64,000 nucleotides of DNA from Candidatus Thiosymbion sp. GTDB lineage: Bacteria; Pseudomonadota; Gammaproteobacteria; Chromatiales; Chromatiaceae. Positions within the stretch are counted from its first letter, which is position 1. The number at the start of each line of letters is the position of its first letter. The position numbers and the translations under genes were made by a program. The stretch is from the NCBI GenBank assembly GCA_018435665.1, contig JAHDND010000036.1:60083-124082 (forward strand). Direction: 5' to 3'. The notes under the pieces are model-generated. The model searched no databases. It was not told the origin of the DNA and saw only the letters and a list, made by a program, of their open reading frames with translations. This document shows, piece after piece, positions 13,774 through 23,109 of the stretch.

Positions 13774-14727
13774 TCAATCGACGAAGAGCGAACTGACGGA
13801 CTCCGAGGTGGAGATCCGGCGCATGGTCTCGGCAAGCAACTCCCCAATGCTGAGCTGCCGGATGCGCCCACAGGCCTGGGCCTCGGGGCGGAGGGGGATG
13901 GTATTGGTCACCACCAGTTCATCCAGGCGGGAGTTGGCGATATTTTCCACCGCCTTGCCGGAGAGGACGGGATGGGTGCAATAGGCCACCACCCGCGCCG
14001 CGCCGTGGTCCTTGAGGGCCCCGGCGGCCTGGCAGAGGGTCCCGGCGGTGTCGACCAGATCGTCGATGATGACGCAGGAATGCCCCTCCACATCCCCGAT
14101 GATGTTCATGACCTTGGCCTCGTTGGGCCGGGGCCGGCGCTTGTCGATGATGGCCAGTTCAGCGTCATCCAGGCGCTTGGCCAGGGCGCGGGCACGCACC
14201 ACCCCCCCCACATCCGGCGAGACCACCAGCAGGTTGGGGTACTTCTGCCGCCAGACATCTCCCAACAGGATCGGGGAGGCGTAGACATTATCGACGGGGA
14301 TGTCGAAGAAGCCCTGGATCTGGTCGGCATGAAGATCGACGGTCAACACCCGGTCGGCGCCCGCCTGGCCCAGCATCTTGGCCACCAGGCGCGCCGTGAT
14401 GGGGACACGCGCCGAGCGCGGCCGCCGGTCCTGGCGGGCATAGCCGAAGTAGGGAATAACCGCCGTGATGCGTTTGGCGGAGGCCCAGCGCAGGGCATCG
14501 ATCATCACCAGGAGCTCCATGAGATGATCGTTGGTGGGCGCCGAGGTCGGCTGAACGACGAAGACATCCCGGCCGCGGACGTTTTCCTGAATCTCCGCCA
14601 TCACCTCCCCATCGCTGAACTGGCCCAGGACGGCCTTGCCGAGGGGCAGGTTTAGGTAGGTGGCGATTTCGCCGGCCAGCGCCGGATTGGCGTTACCGGT
14701 AAAGACCATCATATGACTGGTGGGCAC
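13774..14727 (-). CDS. prs: ribose-phosphate pyrophosphokinase
   Basis: Prs makes PRPP from ribose 5-phosphate and ATP for nucleotide, histidine and tryptophan synthesis. The 317-residue product shows [20 protein letters not shown], the flexible-loop and ATP-binding stretch [20 protein letters not shown], the metal and substrate motif [18 protein letters not shown], and the PRPP loop [13 protein letters not shown]. The GTG start at 14727 is preferred over the ATG codons at 14712/14709, because GGGGAG lies just upstream of the GTG. It is flanked by tRNA-Gln and rplY. Confidence 0.97.
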   Translation of the reverse strand: MPTSHMMVFTGNANPALAGEIATYLNLPLGKAVLGQFSDGEVMAEIQENVRGRDVFVVQPTSAPTNDHLMELLVMIDALRWASAKRITAVIPYFGYARQDRRPRSARVPITARLVAKMLGQAGADRVLTVDLHADQIQGFFDIPVDNVYASPILLGDVWRQKYPNLLVVSPDVGGVVRARALAKRLDDAELAIIDKRRPRPNEAKVMNIIGDVEGHSCVIIDDLVDTAGTLCQAAGALKDHGAARVVAYCTHPVLSGKAVENIANSRLDELVVTNTIPLRPEAQACGRIRQLSIGELLAETMRRISTSESVSSLFVD

Positions 14728-14814
14728 GACTGGAATCTCCCCAACGCCACGGGACAGGGACGGCGCGCCGGGGACTCCCCGCCGAATGACCGTCGTCTCA
14801 TTTGGTGCGGCATG

Positions 14815-14889
14815 TGGCTGGGGTGCCAGGATTCGAACCTGGGAATGCTGGGATCAAAACCCAGTGCCTTACCGCTTGGCGACACCCCA
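14815..14889 (-). tRNA. tRNA-Gln (TTG anticodon)
   Basis: The minus strand shows acceptor TGGGGTG/CACCCCA, D-arm CGCCAAGCGGTAAGGC, anticodon stem CTGGG/CCCAG around the loop TTTTGAT (anticodon TTG), T-arm GGTTCGAATCC and encoded CCA. The ispE-tRNA(Gln)-prs order is conserved in Pseudomonas and relatives. Confidence 0.97.
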
Positions 14890-14896
14890 AAAAAAA

Positions 14897-15772
14897 TCAA
14901 ACGCTGGCCAGCCGTTCGAGGAGCGGCGACTGATTCAATCCCCGGGCCACGAAACCCGGCAGGTCCGCCGGGGCCTGAAGCCGGATGGCCTCAGCCTCGT
15001 CCCGGGAGCTGAAACTGGCGAAGACGCAGGCCCCGGTGCCGGTCAGCCGCGCCGTGGCGAAGCCATCGAGCCAAGCCATGGCCCGGGCCACGGGGGGATA
15101 GGCCTCACGCACGACATTCAGGCAGTCGTTACGGGCGTCCCCCGCAAGAAAGTCGGCGATTTTGATTGAGGGCGAATTTCTTGTCAATTCAGGATGGCGG
15201 AAAACGTCGGCGGTGGTCACCACGCAGGGTGGCGTCAGCACCAGAAACCAGCACTCCGGCACCGTCACCGGCGTCAACCGCTCCCCGACCCCCTCCCCCC
15301 AGGCCGCCCGGCCACGGACGAAGACCGGCACGTCCGCCCCCAGCGCGAGACCCAGCGCCGCCAGTTCATCCTCCCCCAACCCCGTGCCCCAGAGCCGGTT
15401 GAGGGCCACGAGGGTGGTGGCGGCATCCGAACTGCCCCCACCCAGCCCGCCCCCCTGGGGCAGACGCTTGTCCAGGCGCAGGTCCACGCCCAGCCGACAC
15501 CCGGTCGCCTCCTGGAGACGACGGGCGGCCCGCACCACCAGATTGGCCTCCGCGGCGACCCCGGGCACGGGGGTCAGGAGGTGGATCTGGCCATCCGGCC
15601 GGACGGTCAGATGCAGTTCATCGCCATGGTCGAGAAACTGAAACAGGGTTTGCAGCAGGTGATAGCCATCCGCGCGCCGCCCCACAATCCGCAGGGTCAA
15701 ATTGAGTTTCGCCGGCGCCGGCCACCCCCTTGCCGTCCCCCTAATCGCCCCCTTGGCCGTCCCGCTCGCCAT
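14897..15772 (-). CDS. ispE: 4-diphosphocytidyl-2-C-methyl-D-erythritol kinase
   Basis: IspE is the GHMP-family kinase phosphorylating CDP-methylerythritol in the MEP isoprenoid pathway. The 291-residue product contains PAPAKLNLTLRIVGRRADGY (substrate-binding lysine and histidine region), the ATP loop LPQGGGLGGGSSDAAT, and the C-terminal GHMP stretch ARLTGTGACVFASF. Its start codon shares one base with the stop of the upstream TPR gene (TGATG), so the two are translationally coupled. In related genomes lolB normally lies immediately before ispE; it is absent here. Confidence 0.96.
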   Translation of the reverse strand: MASGTAKGAIRGTARGWPAPAKLNLTLRIVGRRADGYHLLQTLFQFLDHGDELHLTVRPDGQIHLLTPVPGVAAEANLVVRAARRLQEATGCRLGVDLRLDKRLPQGGGLGGGSSDAATTLVALNRLWGTGLGEDELAALGLALGADVPVFVRGRAAWGEGVGERLTPVTVPECWFLVLTPPCVVTTADVFRHPELTRNSPSIKIADFLAGDARNDCLNVVREAYPPVARAMAWLDGFATARLTGTGACVFASFSSRDEAEAIRLQAPADLPGFVARGLNQSPLLERLASV

Positions 15773-17601
15773 CAGGGCAGGGCCCCGTTGGGGGGGAGGG
15801 GATGGCGACCGATGACCCGCAGCAGATAGGCATGCTCCGGTGCGGCGGCCCGGGCTTGGTCCCAGACCTGCCGGGCCTCGTCCTTTTGACCCAATGCCCA
15901 GAGGACCTCCCCCAAATGGGCGGCGACCTCCGGATCATCGGGGAGCTTGGCGCTGGCCTGGCGCAGATAGTCCAGGGCCAGTTCCAGATTGCCGAGGCGA
16001 TACTGAACCCAGCCCATACTATCCAGAATGGCCCCCTCGTCGGGCTTGAGGGCCAGGGCGCGCTGAATCAGCTCCAGGGCCTCGGCGTACTGGTCGCTCA
16101 TGTCCGCCAGGGAATAGCCGAGGGCATTGAGGGCATCGGCGTGGTCCGGCTCCAATTCCAGGAGTCGGCGCAGATCCCGCTCCACCACCTCCAGGCGCTG
16201 CATGGCCGCCCCATGCAACCCCCGGGCATAGAGCAGCTCCCGGTCGTCGGGATAGGCCGCCAGCGCCGCGTCGTAGACCTTCATCGCCTCGGGGTTGAGG
16301 CCCATCTCGGTGAGAAGTTCTGCCTCGACCAGATAAAGCAGCACGGCCTGCTTGCGATTCTGATCGCGCAACTGCCGGAGCCGTTCCCGGGCCTTGGTCA
16401 GGTCCCCGCCCTGGGCCTCCAGGCGGGTGAGGCGGATACGGGCATCCAGGGCATGGACCCCGCGCACCTTGTCATACCAGCGGGACGCAGCCTCGGGCTT
16501 GCCCGCCAGTTCCTCCACCCGCCCCAGGTAATAGGCGGCATCATCCCGGCGCTCCTCGGTCTCCCGCAGCCGGGTGAAGTAATCCCGCCCCGCCGCCAGA
16601 TCCTCGAGTTGCAGGGAGAGGATGCCCAGGGCGAAGAGGATATCGGGCTCCCGGGGCGATTCCCCCAACAGGGCGGCGAAGACCTCGCGGGCGCGCTCCA
16701 GTTCCTTGTCATCGACCAGGAATTGGGCATAGAGGGTCTGCAAGCCCTGGTCCCGGGGCTGCTCGGCCACGAAGCGCTCCAGCGCCACCCGGGCCTCCGC
16801 CTGACGGCCCAGGTCCTTGAGCAACTGCACCAGAAAGAGGCGGGGTTCGGTCCACTCCGGGCGCAGTTCAGTCGCGCGCCGCGCCGCCTCCACCGCCTCG
16901 TCGTTACGATTCGTTCCCGCGGCCACCAGGGCCCGGGCAAACCAGGCGTCGGCATTCTCTGGCTCACCCTGGGTCAAGAGTTCCATCACCTCCATGCGCT
17001 GGCCCGGCGGGCGCAATTTATGGACCAGCCGGGCGAGCTGGACGAAACCGCTCTCCCCTTCCTCCGCGGACAGGTTGACCAGGCGCCGCAGGTGGTACAT
17101 GGCCCCCTCGAGGTCATCGCGCTGCAGGCGGACTAAGGCGGCAAGCTGGTGAGCGGGGAGGGCCTCCGGGGCGATATCCAGCCAGAGGGCGATCCCCTGA
17201 TCGATAGCCTCCTGGTCCCCGCCCGCCAGGGCAGCACGCGCCGCCTTCTCCGCCAGGGCCGGGTTCCGCGCTTGTTGCGCCGCCTCCAGAAAATGCTTGA
17301 AGGCCACCCGATGCTGACCGCGCTGGCCGGCGATCTGCCCCGCCAGGACATGGAACATCAGTTCCCGGGAAAGCTCGGTGGGTGGTTCAGCCCCCGCCCC
17401 CGGCGGGAGCGGATCGACCGGCACCGCCACGCCCATGGAGGCCGAGGCGGGGGTCATGCCGGCCGGGTCGGACACCGGTGGTTGCGCGATCGGCAGCGGC
17501 CGAGGCGCGGAGGCCGGCGGCGACTCCATGGCGCCGGCTAGGTCCGGCAGCAGCAAGGCCCGGGCACTCAGCACGGCAATCAGCAGGGGGAGGAGGCGCA
17601 T
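15772..17601 (-). CDS. TPR-repeat protein, exported, upstream of ispE
   Basis: The 609-residue product starts MRLLPLLIAVLSARALLLPD, a probable signal peptide, then a proline-rich linker to about residue 80. The rest is built of tetratricopeptide repeats, clear near the C-terminus in GYSLADMSDQYAEALELIQR and LGNLELALDYLRQASAKLPD. Such TPR proteins stand beside lolB/ispE and divergent from hemA in pseudomonads and purple bacteria; their role is not established, possibly envelope assembly. The start at 17601 is chosen because it gives the signal peptide; no strong ribosome site is visible. The stop overlaps the ispE start by one base. Confidence 0.85.
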   Translation of the reverse strand: MRLLPLLIAVLSARALLLPDLAGAMESPPASAPRPLPIAQPPVSDPAGMTPASASMGVAVPVDPLPPGAGAEPPTELSRELMFHVLAGQIAGQRGQHRVAFKHFLEAAQQARNPALAEKAARAALAGGDQEAIDQGIALWLDIAPEALPAHQLAALVRLQRDDLEGAMYHLRRLVNLSAEEGESGFVQLARLVHKLRPPGQRMEVMELLTQGEPENADAWFARALVAAGTNRNDEAVEAARRATELRPEWTEPRLFLVQLLKDLGRQAEARVALERFVAEQPRDQGLQTLYAQFLVDDKELERAREVFAALLGESPREPDILFALGILSLQLEDLAAGRDYFTRLRETEERRDDAAYYLGRVEELAGKPEAASRWYDKVRGVHALDARIRLTRLEAQGGDLTKARERLRQLRDQNRKQAVLLYLVEAELLTEMGLNPEAMKVYDAALAAYPDDRELLYARGLHGAAMQRLEVVERDLRRLLELEPDHADALNALGYSLADMSDQYAEALELIQRALALKPDEGAILDSMGWVQYRLGNLELALDYLRQASAKLPDDPEVAAHLGEVLWALGQKDEARQVWDQARAAAPEHAYLLRVIGRHPLPPNGALP

Positions 17602-17889
17602 GGAGGTGGCAATACGGAATGGGTCAGGGTGAAGGAGGTTCGTCGCCGTCAGAGGACAGCCGCGGCGGGGAAACCAATGAGCGATGCACGAGGCGGAAGG
17701 CGCGATGACGCTGGCTGTCAACGGCTTGGCACGCAGTATAAACTGCCCGACCTAAGCACAACACCGCGGCGAAGACCCATCGGGAGCGGTTTCGGCCGGG
17801 CAAGGACCATACCAATATCTTCCCCGGGCTTGCATCCTCAGCCCCGATATCTAAGAATCGCGCCGGGATTATTTAGTTCAAGTAGCACC

Positions 17890-19158
17890 ATGACTCTACT
17901 GGCCGTTGGACTCAATCACAAGACCGCCCCGGTGGACATCCGCGAGCGTATCGCCTTCGGGCCGGACATCCTCGCCGGGGCCCTGCGTAGCCTGGCGGAA
18001 GACCCGGTCCTCAGCGAGGGCGCCATCCTCTCCACCTGCAACCGGACCGAGATCTACTGCGTCCTCAACGGCTCGCGCCGGGAGTGCGTGGCGGACTGGC
18101 TGGCCCGCTTCCACGGCATCGAGGCCGCCCGCCTGTCCCCCTATCTCTTCACCCACGTCGATCGCGCGGCGGTCACCCACCTCCTGGAGGTGGCCAGCGG
18201 CCTCGACTCCATGGTCCTGGGCGAACCCCAGATCCTCGGCCAGGTCAAGACCGCCTTCCAGACCGCCTGCGATCATGGCACCGCCGGCAAACTCCTCGGC
18301 CGCCTCTTCCAGCACACCTTCGCCGTCGCCAAGCAGGTGCGCACCGATACGGCCATCGGCTCCAGCCCGGTCTCCGTCGCCTTCGCCGCCGTCAGCCTGG
18401 CGCGGCAGATCTTCACCGATCTGAAGGATCAGACTGCCCTGCTCATCGGCGCCGGGGAGACCATCGAACTGGCCGCCCGCCACCTGCGTCAGCAGGGCGT
18501 GGGCCGCATCATCGTCGCCAACCGCACCGTCGAGCGGGCCCACGCCCTGGCCGCGGAGTTCGATGGCTACGCCATCGCCCTCACCGAACTCGCCACCCAC
18601 CTGCCCGAGGCGGACATCGTCATCTCCTCCACCGCCAGCCCCATCCCGGTCCTGGGCAAGGGCACGGTGGAGCGGGCCCTCAAGACCCGTCGTCACCGCC
18701 CGGTCTTCATGGTCGACATCGCCGTCCCCCGGGACATCGAGCCCGAGGTGGCCGAACTCGACGATGTCTACCTCTACACCGTGGACGACCTCCAGGACGT
18801 GGTCGAGGACGGGCTGCGCTCCCGTCAGGCCGCCGCCGCCGCCGCCCGGGAGATCATCGAGTTTCACGCCACGGAATTCCTCGCCTGGCTGCGTTCCCTG
18901 AACGCCGTGGACCTGATCCAGGACTTCCGCCGCGGTGCCGAGGACATCCGCGACCAGGTCCTGGCCCAGGCCCGCCGGCGCCTGGAGGCCGGCAAGCCCG
19001 CGGACGAGGTCCTGTCCTTCCTCGCCAACACCCTCACCAACAAGTTCCTGCACGTCCCCAGCGCCCGGCTCCGCCAGGCGGGCCGGGAAGGCGAGGCGGA
19101 ACTGCTCGATGCCGCCAACGCCCTCTTCGACCTGGGCCGCAAACAGAACGCCGCATGA
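17890..19158 (+). CDS. hemA: glutamyl-tRNA reductase
   Basis: HemA reduces glutamyl-tRNA to glutamate-1-semialdehyde, the first committed step of the C5 tetrapyrrole route (heme and, in phototrophs, bacteriochlorophyll). The 422-residue product begins [20 protein letters not shown] and has the catalytic cysteine in [24 protein letters not shown], the NADPH-domain [15 protein letters not shown], and [13 protein letters not shown]. The ATG at 17890 gives the family N-terminus; a longer upstream frame is not conserved. It is divergent from the TPR gene and overlaps prfA by four bases (ATGA). Confidence 0.97.
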   Translation: MTLLAVGLNHKTAPVDIRERIAFGPDILAGALRSLAEDPVLSEGAILSTCNRTEIYCVLNGSRRECVADWLARFHGIEAARLSPYLFTHVDRAAVTHLLEVASGLDSMVLGEPQILGQVKTAFQTACDHGTAGKLLGRLFQHTFAVAKQVRTDTAIGSSPVSVAFAAVSLARQIFTDLKDQTALLIGAGETIELAARHLRQQGVGRIIVANRTVERAHALAAEFDGYAIALTELATHLPEADIVISSTASPIPVLGKGTVERALKTRRHRPVFMVDIAVPRDIEPEVAELDDVYLYTVDDLQDVVEDGLRSRQAAAAAAREIIEFHATEFLAWLRSLNAVDLIQDFRRGAEDIRDQVLAQARRRLEAGKPADEVLSFLANTLTNKFLHVPSARLRQAGREGEAELLDAANALFDLGRKQNAA

Positions 19159-20234
19159 ATCCCTCCATCCAGCGCAAGCTGGAGCGTCTCGCCGAGCGCC
19201 ATGCCGAGATTACCGCCCTGCTGGCGGAACCCGAGGTCCAGGCCGATCCGGCGCGCTTCCGCGCCCTGGGCCAGGAATACGCCCAGCTCGACCCCCTCGC
19301 CCTCGCCTATGGTGACTACCAGCGGGCGGAGGACGACCTGGCCGCCGCCGAGGCCCTCCTCGCCGACCCGGAGATGGCCGATCTGGCCCGGGAAGAGGTC
19401 GACGCCGCCCGGGAGCGGCGCTTGGCCCTGGAGCCGGAACTGCTGCGCCTGCTGGTCCCGGCGGACCCCAACGACCAGGCCAACGTCTTCCTCGAGGTCC
19501 GCGCCGGCACCGGCGGTGCCGAGGCGAGCCTGTTCGCCGCCGATCTGCTGCGCATGTACCTGCGCCATGCCGAACTGCGCGGCTGGCGCACGGAGCAGAT
19601 CAGCGCCAGCGAGGGCGAGCTCGGCGGCTTCAAGGAGGTGGTGGTGCGCATCAGCGGCAGCGGGGTCTACTCCCGCCTCAAGTTCGAGTCCGGCGCCCAC
19701 CGCGTCCAGCGCGTCCCGGAGACCGAATCCCAGGGCCGCATCCATACCTCCGCCTGTACCGTGGCCATCCTCCCCGAGGTCGAGGCCGTGGGCGGGGTAG
19801 AGATCGACCCCAAGGACCTGCGGGTCGACACCTACCGTTCCTCCGGCGCCGGTGGCCAGCATGTCAACAAGACCGATTCCGCCGTGCGCCTCACCCACCT
19901 GCCCAGCGGCATCGTTGTCGAATGTCAGGACGAGCGTTCCCAGCACAAGAACCGCGCCCGCGCCCTCTCCCTGCTCCAGGCCAAGCTCTTGGCCCAGGCC
20001 CAGGAGGCCCAGATCAGCGAACAAGCCCAGTCGCGCAAGCTCCAGGTCGGGAGCGGCGACCGCTCCGAGCGCATCCGCACCTACAACTTCCCGCAGAACC
20101 GGGTCACCGATCACCGCATCAATCTGACCCTCTACAAGCTGGAGGAGATCCTCCTCGGCCAGCTCGATCAGGTCATCGACCCCCTGCTTCAGGAATACCA
20201 GGCCGAGCAACTGGCGGCCATGATGGATGCCTGA
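19155..20234 (+). CDS. prfA: peptide chain release factor 1
   Basis: RF1 recognises UAA and UAG and triggers peptide release. The 359-residue product starts [20 protein letters not shown]. It carries [21 protein letters not shown], the peptidyl-transferase GGQ motif in [20 protein letters not shown], and the C-terminal [20 protein letters not shown]. Its start overlaps the hemA stop (ATGA), indicating coupled translation. The GGQ glutamine is the residue methylated by PrmC, encoded next. Confidence 0.97.
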   Translation: MNPSIQRKLERLAERHAEITALLAEPEVQADPARFRALGQEYAQLDPLALAYGDYQRAEDDLAAAEALLADPEMADLAREEVDAARERRLALEPELLRLLVPADPNDQANVFLEVRAGTGGAEASLFAADLLRMYLRHAELRGWRTEQISASEGELGGFKEVVVRISGSGVYSRLKFESGAHRVQRVPETESQGRIHTSACTVAILPEVEAVGGVEIDPKDLRVDTYRSSGAGGQHVNKTDSAVRLTHLPSGIVVECQDERSQHKNRARALSLLQAKLLAQAQEAQISEQAQSRKLQVGSGDRSERIRTYNFPQNRVTDHRINLTLYKLEEILLGQLDQVIDPLLQEYQAEQLAAMMDA

Positions 20235-20284
20235 GGGCGGCTCTTTCAGAATCGTCCCGGGCTTGAAGAGACTGGCCCATCTCG

Positions 20285-21259
20285 GTGAAAGCCCCGATGG
20301 ACCCTGATTCCTTACCACCGGCCCTAATGACGCCGGGCGATGGGCCGGCCACACCGCCCAGCCTGGATGAACTGCGGCGGGATGCCGCCCACCGGCTCGC
20401 CGCCCTGCCCCACGCCGAACCCTGGCTGGAGGCGGAACTGTTGCTCGCCGAGGCAACCGGCTGCCGTCGGGAGACCCTCCTCGCCTGGCCGGAGCGCATC
20501 CCGGCCCCCGAGCAGGCCCGACGCTTCGCCGACCTCCTGGCGCGGCGCCTGGCCGGCGTACCCATCGCCCACCTGCGCGGCCACCAGGCCTTCTGGAAGC
20601 AGGAGCTGCGAGTCACCCCGGACACCCTCATCCCCCGTCCCGAGACGGAACTGCTGGTCGAGTTGGCCCTTGATCTGCTGCCCGCGACGGCCCCCCTGGT
20701 GGTGGCGGATGCCGGCACCGGCAGCGGCGCCATCGCCCTGGCCCTGGCCCTGGAGCGCCCCGCCTGGACCCTGCTCGCCCTGGAGCTGAGCCCCGGCGCG
20801 GCGGCGGTGGCGGCGGACAACCTGCGCCGCCAGGGCGCGACCAACGCCCGGGTCATCCGCGCGGACTGGCTCGCCCCCCTGGCCCCGGCCAGCCTGGACG
20901 CCCTGATCGCCAACCCGCCCTACATCCCCAATGCCGATCCCCACCTGAGCCGCGGTGACCTGCCCCAGGAACCCCTCGGGGCCCTGGCCGCGGGGCCGGA
21001 GGGTCTGGACGCCTTCCGTCAGCTCATTCCCCAGGCCCAGATCTGTCTCAAACCGGGTGCCCTCCTGGCCCTGGAACACGGCTACGACCAGGCCCCGGCG
21101 GTCCGGACTCTGCTCGCCGCGGCCGGTTTTACGGCCATCACCACCCGGACCGATCTCGCCGGCCATCCCCGCGCGACCTGGGGCTTGCGAGCCTCTGGAG
21201 ATCGCGCATCAATGTTCGGTTCTCCCGGGTCGGGTGGCGTCTGTCGGGGGACGCCGTAA
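20285..21259 (+). CDS. prmC: peptide chain release factor N5-glutamine methyltransferase
   Basis: PrmC methylates the GGQ glutamine of release factors using S-adenosylmethionine. The product (324 residues from GTG at 20285, 320 from ATG at 20297) has an N-terminal helical domain, PRPETELLVELAL, the SAM-binding loop VADAGTGSGAIALALAL, and the catalytic NPPYIPNADP. Family similarity ends around HPRATWGLR. The last 22 or so residues and the stop codon come from the inserted palindromic element B, so the native C-terminus has probably been altered. The exact start is uncertain; neither candidate has a strong ribosome site. Confidence 0.94.
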   Translation: MKAPMDPDSLPPALMTPGDGPATPPSLDELRRDAAHRLAALPHAEPWLEAELLLAEATGCRRETLLAWPERIPAPEQARRFADLLARRLAGVPIAHLRGHQAFWKQELRVTPDTLIPRPETELLVELALDLLPATAPLVVADAGTGSGAIALALALERPAWTLLALELSPGAAAVAADNLRRQGATNARVIRADWLAPLAPASLDALIANPPYIPNADPHLSRGDLPQEPLGALAAGPEGLDAFRQLIPQAQICLKPGALLALEHGYDQAPAVRTLLAAAGFTAITTRTDLAGHPRATWGLRASGDRASMFGSPGSGGVCRGTP

Positions 21260-21358
21260 ATACATCCCTGTAGGCTTGACGACCGCATCCCTGCGGTCGA
21301 CACCCCCGCCAAACGCCACCCGACCCTCCCTATCGAGGCCGAAAACGGAATTGCGATG
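21200..21358. repeat. palindromic interspersed element, copy B
   Basis: Copy B is about 159 bp, with arms GGGTCGGGTGGCGTCTGTCG and the matching inverted arm at about 21303-21326, plus the core TGTAGGCTTGACGACCGC and inner hairpin GACCGC/GCGGTC. It overlaps the last 60 bases of the prmC reading frame and ends 11 bases before the moeB start. Confidence 0.85.
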
Positions 21359-21369
21359 TCCATACTGCT

Positions 21370-22119
21370 ATGAACGACGACCAGCTCCTGCGTTACAGCC
21401 GCCAGATCCTGCTCCCGGCCATCGGCATCGCCGGCCAGGAACGGCTGCTCCAGTCCCGGGTGCTGATCGTCGGCCTCGGCGGTCTGGGCTCCCCCGTGGC
21501 CCTCTACCTGGCCGCCGCTGGGGTGGGCCACCTGCGGGTGGCGGACTTCGACCGGGTGGACCTGAGCAATCTCCAGCGGCAGATCCTCCACGACACGCCC
21601 CGCCTGGGCCTGAGCAAGGTCGAATCCGCCCGCCAGGCCCTGGCCACCCTCAACCCGGAGGTGGAGGTCGAGGGCCATGCCGGCGTCATCGACGCGGAAC
21701 AACTACCGGCCCTGCTGACCGGGGTCGATGCGGTAGTGGACTGCTGCGACAACTTCGCCACCCGCTTCGCGGTCAACGCCGCCTGTCACCAGCACCGGAT
21801 TCCCCTGATCTCCGGCGCCGCCATCCGCGCCGAGGGTCAGGTCAGCGTCTTCCCGGGCACCCCCGGCGGCCCCTGCTACCAGTGTCTCTATCCCCGGGAG
21901 GGCCAGGAGGACGCGACCTGCTCCAACAATGGCGTCCTCTCGCCCCTGGTGGGCATCGTCGGCACCATCCAGGCCACGGAGACCCTCAAGGTCCTCACCG
22001 GTGCCGGGCAGCCCCTCAGCGGGCGCCTGCTCCTCATCGATGCCCTGCGCATGGAGTTTCGCACCCTACGCCTGCCCGCCGATCCCGCCTGCCCCGTCTG
22101 CGGGAACTCCGGCCGTTGA
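21370..22119 (+). CDS. moeB: MoeB/ThiF-family adenylyltransferase
   Basis: This E1-like enzyme adenylates the C-terminal glycine of a sulfur-carrier protein such as MoaD or ThiS, for molybdopterin or thiamine synthesis. The 249-residue product equals E. coli MoeB in length. It shows the nucleotide-binding VLIVGLGGLGSPVALYLAAAG, the DLSNLQRQILH segment, the CCDNFATRFAVN region, and zinc-ligand pairs CYQC and CPVC. Position after hemA-prfA-prmC matches moeB of Pseudomonas; ThiF cannot be excluded. It is bracketed by repeat copies B and C. Confidence 0.9.
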   Translation: MNDDQLLRYSRQILLPAIGIAGQERLLQSRVLIVGLGGLGSPVALYLAAAGVGHLRVADFDRVDLSNLQRQILHDTPRLGLSKVESARQALATLNPEVEVEGHAGVIDAEQLPALLTGVDAVVDCCDNFATRFAVNAACHQHRIPLISGAAIRAEGQVSVFPGTPGGPCYQCLYPREGQEDATCSNNGVLSPLVGIVGTIQATETLKVLTGAGQPLSGRLLLIDALRMEFRTLRLPADPACPVCGNSGR

Positions 22120-22123
22120 CTAA

Positions 22124-22272
22124 CGACGCAAATCAATTCTCGGTTTTCCCGGGTCGGGTAGCATCGGCGGGAGACCACCTGAATACGTCCTTGTAGGCTT
22201 GACGACCGCCCCTGGTGGTCGCACGCCAGGCACCATCCGACCCTTTCCGTCAATGCCGTGAGTCAATGCAAC
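22124..22272. repeat. palindromic interspersed element, copy C (divergent)
   Basis: Copy C begins a few bases after the moeB stop. It keeps the left end (CGGTTTTCCCGGGTCGGGT), the core TTGTAGGCTTGACGACCGC and a shortened inner hairpin. Its right arm (AGGCACCATCCGACCCTTTC) has diverged from the other copies, and the right boundary is approximate. Confidence 0.7.
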
Positions 22273-22366
22273 ATTGCATCGCCTCGTCGATAAAATCCCT
22301 CACAACCGCCCCCAATGACCGCTGCCCCCTCCCGCTCGGGGCCGCGCCCAACCCGGTGACCCGCCC

Positions 22367-22903
22367 ATGCGCTTTCATGTCAGCCCGGCCGAGATCAAGC
22401 AGGCCAACATCCCCCACGAGATCTTTCTGACCAATCTCATCGCCAATCACATCCTGCTCACCGTGGGCCTGGGCGGCCTGGCCGGCAGCTTCCCATGGGT
22501 GATGGCGCTACCGCCGCTCATTTCGATCAGCCTGCTTAGCTATACCCTCTGGCGGGCGCGGCGCGCCCTGAACCGGGACCCCTGGTACCCCATGTGTCAC
22601 TGGCAGGTCTGCGCCCGCCGCAGCCGCTTCTTCATCGGCATGCTCCTGCTGTTACTGCTCGTCGCCTTCCTGGGGTGGATGGGTTACAGCCAGCTGGGGT
22701 GGCGCAAGGAGGCGGTCTGGGCCATCGTGGTCGGCATGGGCATCCTGCCGGTCATGGTGACGGTGCTGGTCCTGATCCTCTTCGAGTCCGAGGCCCTCTA
22801 CCACGCCAACCAGGCCAAATTGCCCGGTTGGGTGGTGGAGCGCCATCCTCCGCCCCCGGGGATCACCCCCATCGAGGAGGTCAAACCGCACTATTACGAC
22901 TGA
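22367..22903 (+). CDS. hypothetical inner membrane protein
   Basis: The 178-residue product (MRFHVSPAEIKQANIPHEIF...) was not assigned to a named family. It has four hydrophobic segments at about residues 24-44, 46-63, 86-106 and 118-140, arranged as two hairpins with a basic, tryptophan- and cysteine-containing loop between (NRDPWYPMCHWQVCARRSR). The C-terminal tail is hydrophilic (HPPPPGITPIEEVKPHYYD). Codon use resembles its neighbours. It lies between repeat copy C and a 69-bp tandem repeat and is convergent with dsbA, so context suggests no function. Confidence 0.75.
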   Translation: MRFHVSPAEIKQANIPHEIFLTNLIANHILLTVGLGGLAGSFPWVMALPPLISISLLSYTLWRARRALNRDPWYPMCHWQVCARRSRFFIGMLLLLLLVAFLGWMGYSQLGWRKEAVWAIVVGMGILPVMVTVLVLILFESEALYHANQAKLPGWVVERHPPPPGITPIEEVKPHYYD

Positions 22904-22911
22904 CCAGGGGT

Positions 22912-23090
22912 AAGGCTGGAGCCGCCTTGGCGCGAGGCGCTTGCCCGCGGTGTGTGGCCTGCCGTCCACTTCCTCAGCAAAAGGCTTGTGCCGACTTGGC
23001 GCGCGGCGTCTGCCCGCGGTGTGTGGCCCTGAGGTCCATTTCCTCAGCGAAAGCTTGTACTGCCCTGGCGCGAGGAGCCTGCCCCCAGGC
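22912..23090. repeat. 69-bp tandem repeat, about 2.6 units
   Basis: Units start at 22912, 22981 and 23050 (third incomplete). Each contains a TTGGCGCG/CTGGCGCG box, then TGCCCGCGGTGTGTGGCC and CCTCAGC in the first two. It fills the gap between two convergent genes. Confidence 0.85.
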
Positions 23091-23109
23091 AGGGAACGGA
23101 GCCCCTGGC

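Noticed and set aside
15802..17136. 444-codon plus-strand frame opposite the TPR gene
   Set aside because: Shadow frame of high-GC coding DNA; the minus-strand protein has TPR structure, a signal peptide and coupling to ispE.
18084..19154. Long in-frame N-terminal extension of prfA
   Set aside because: This part overlaps hemA in another frame; RF1 similarity begins at 19155, where the hemA stop overlaps an ATG.
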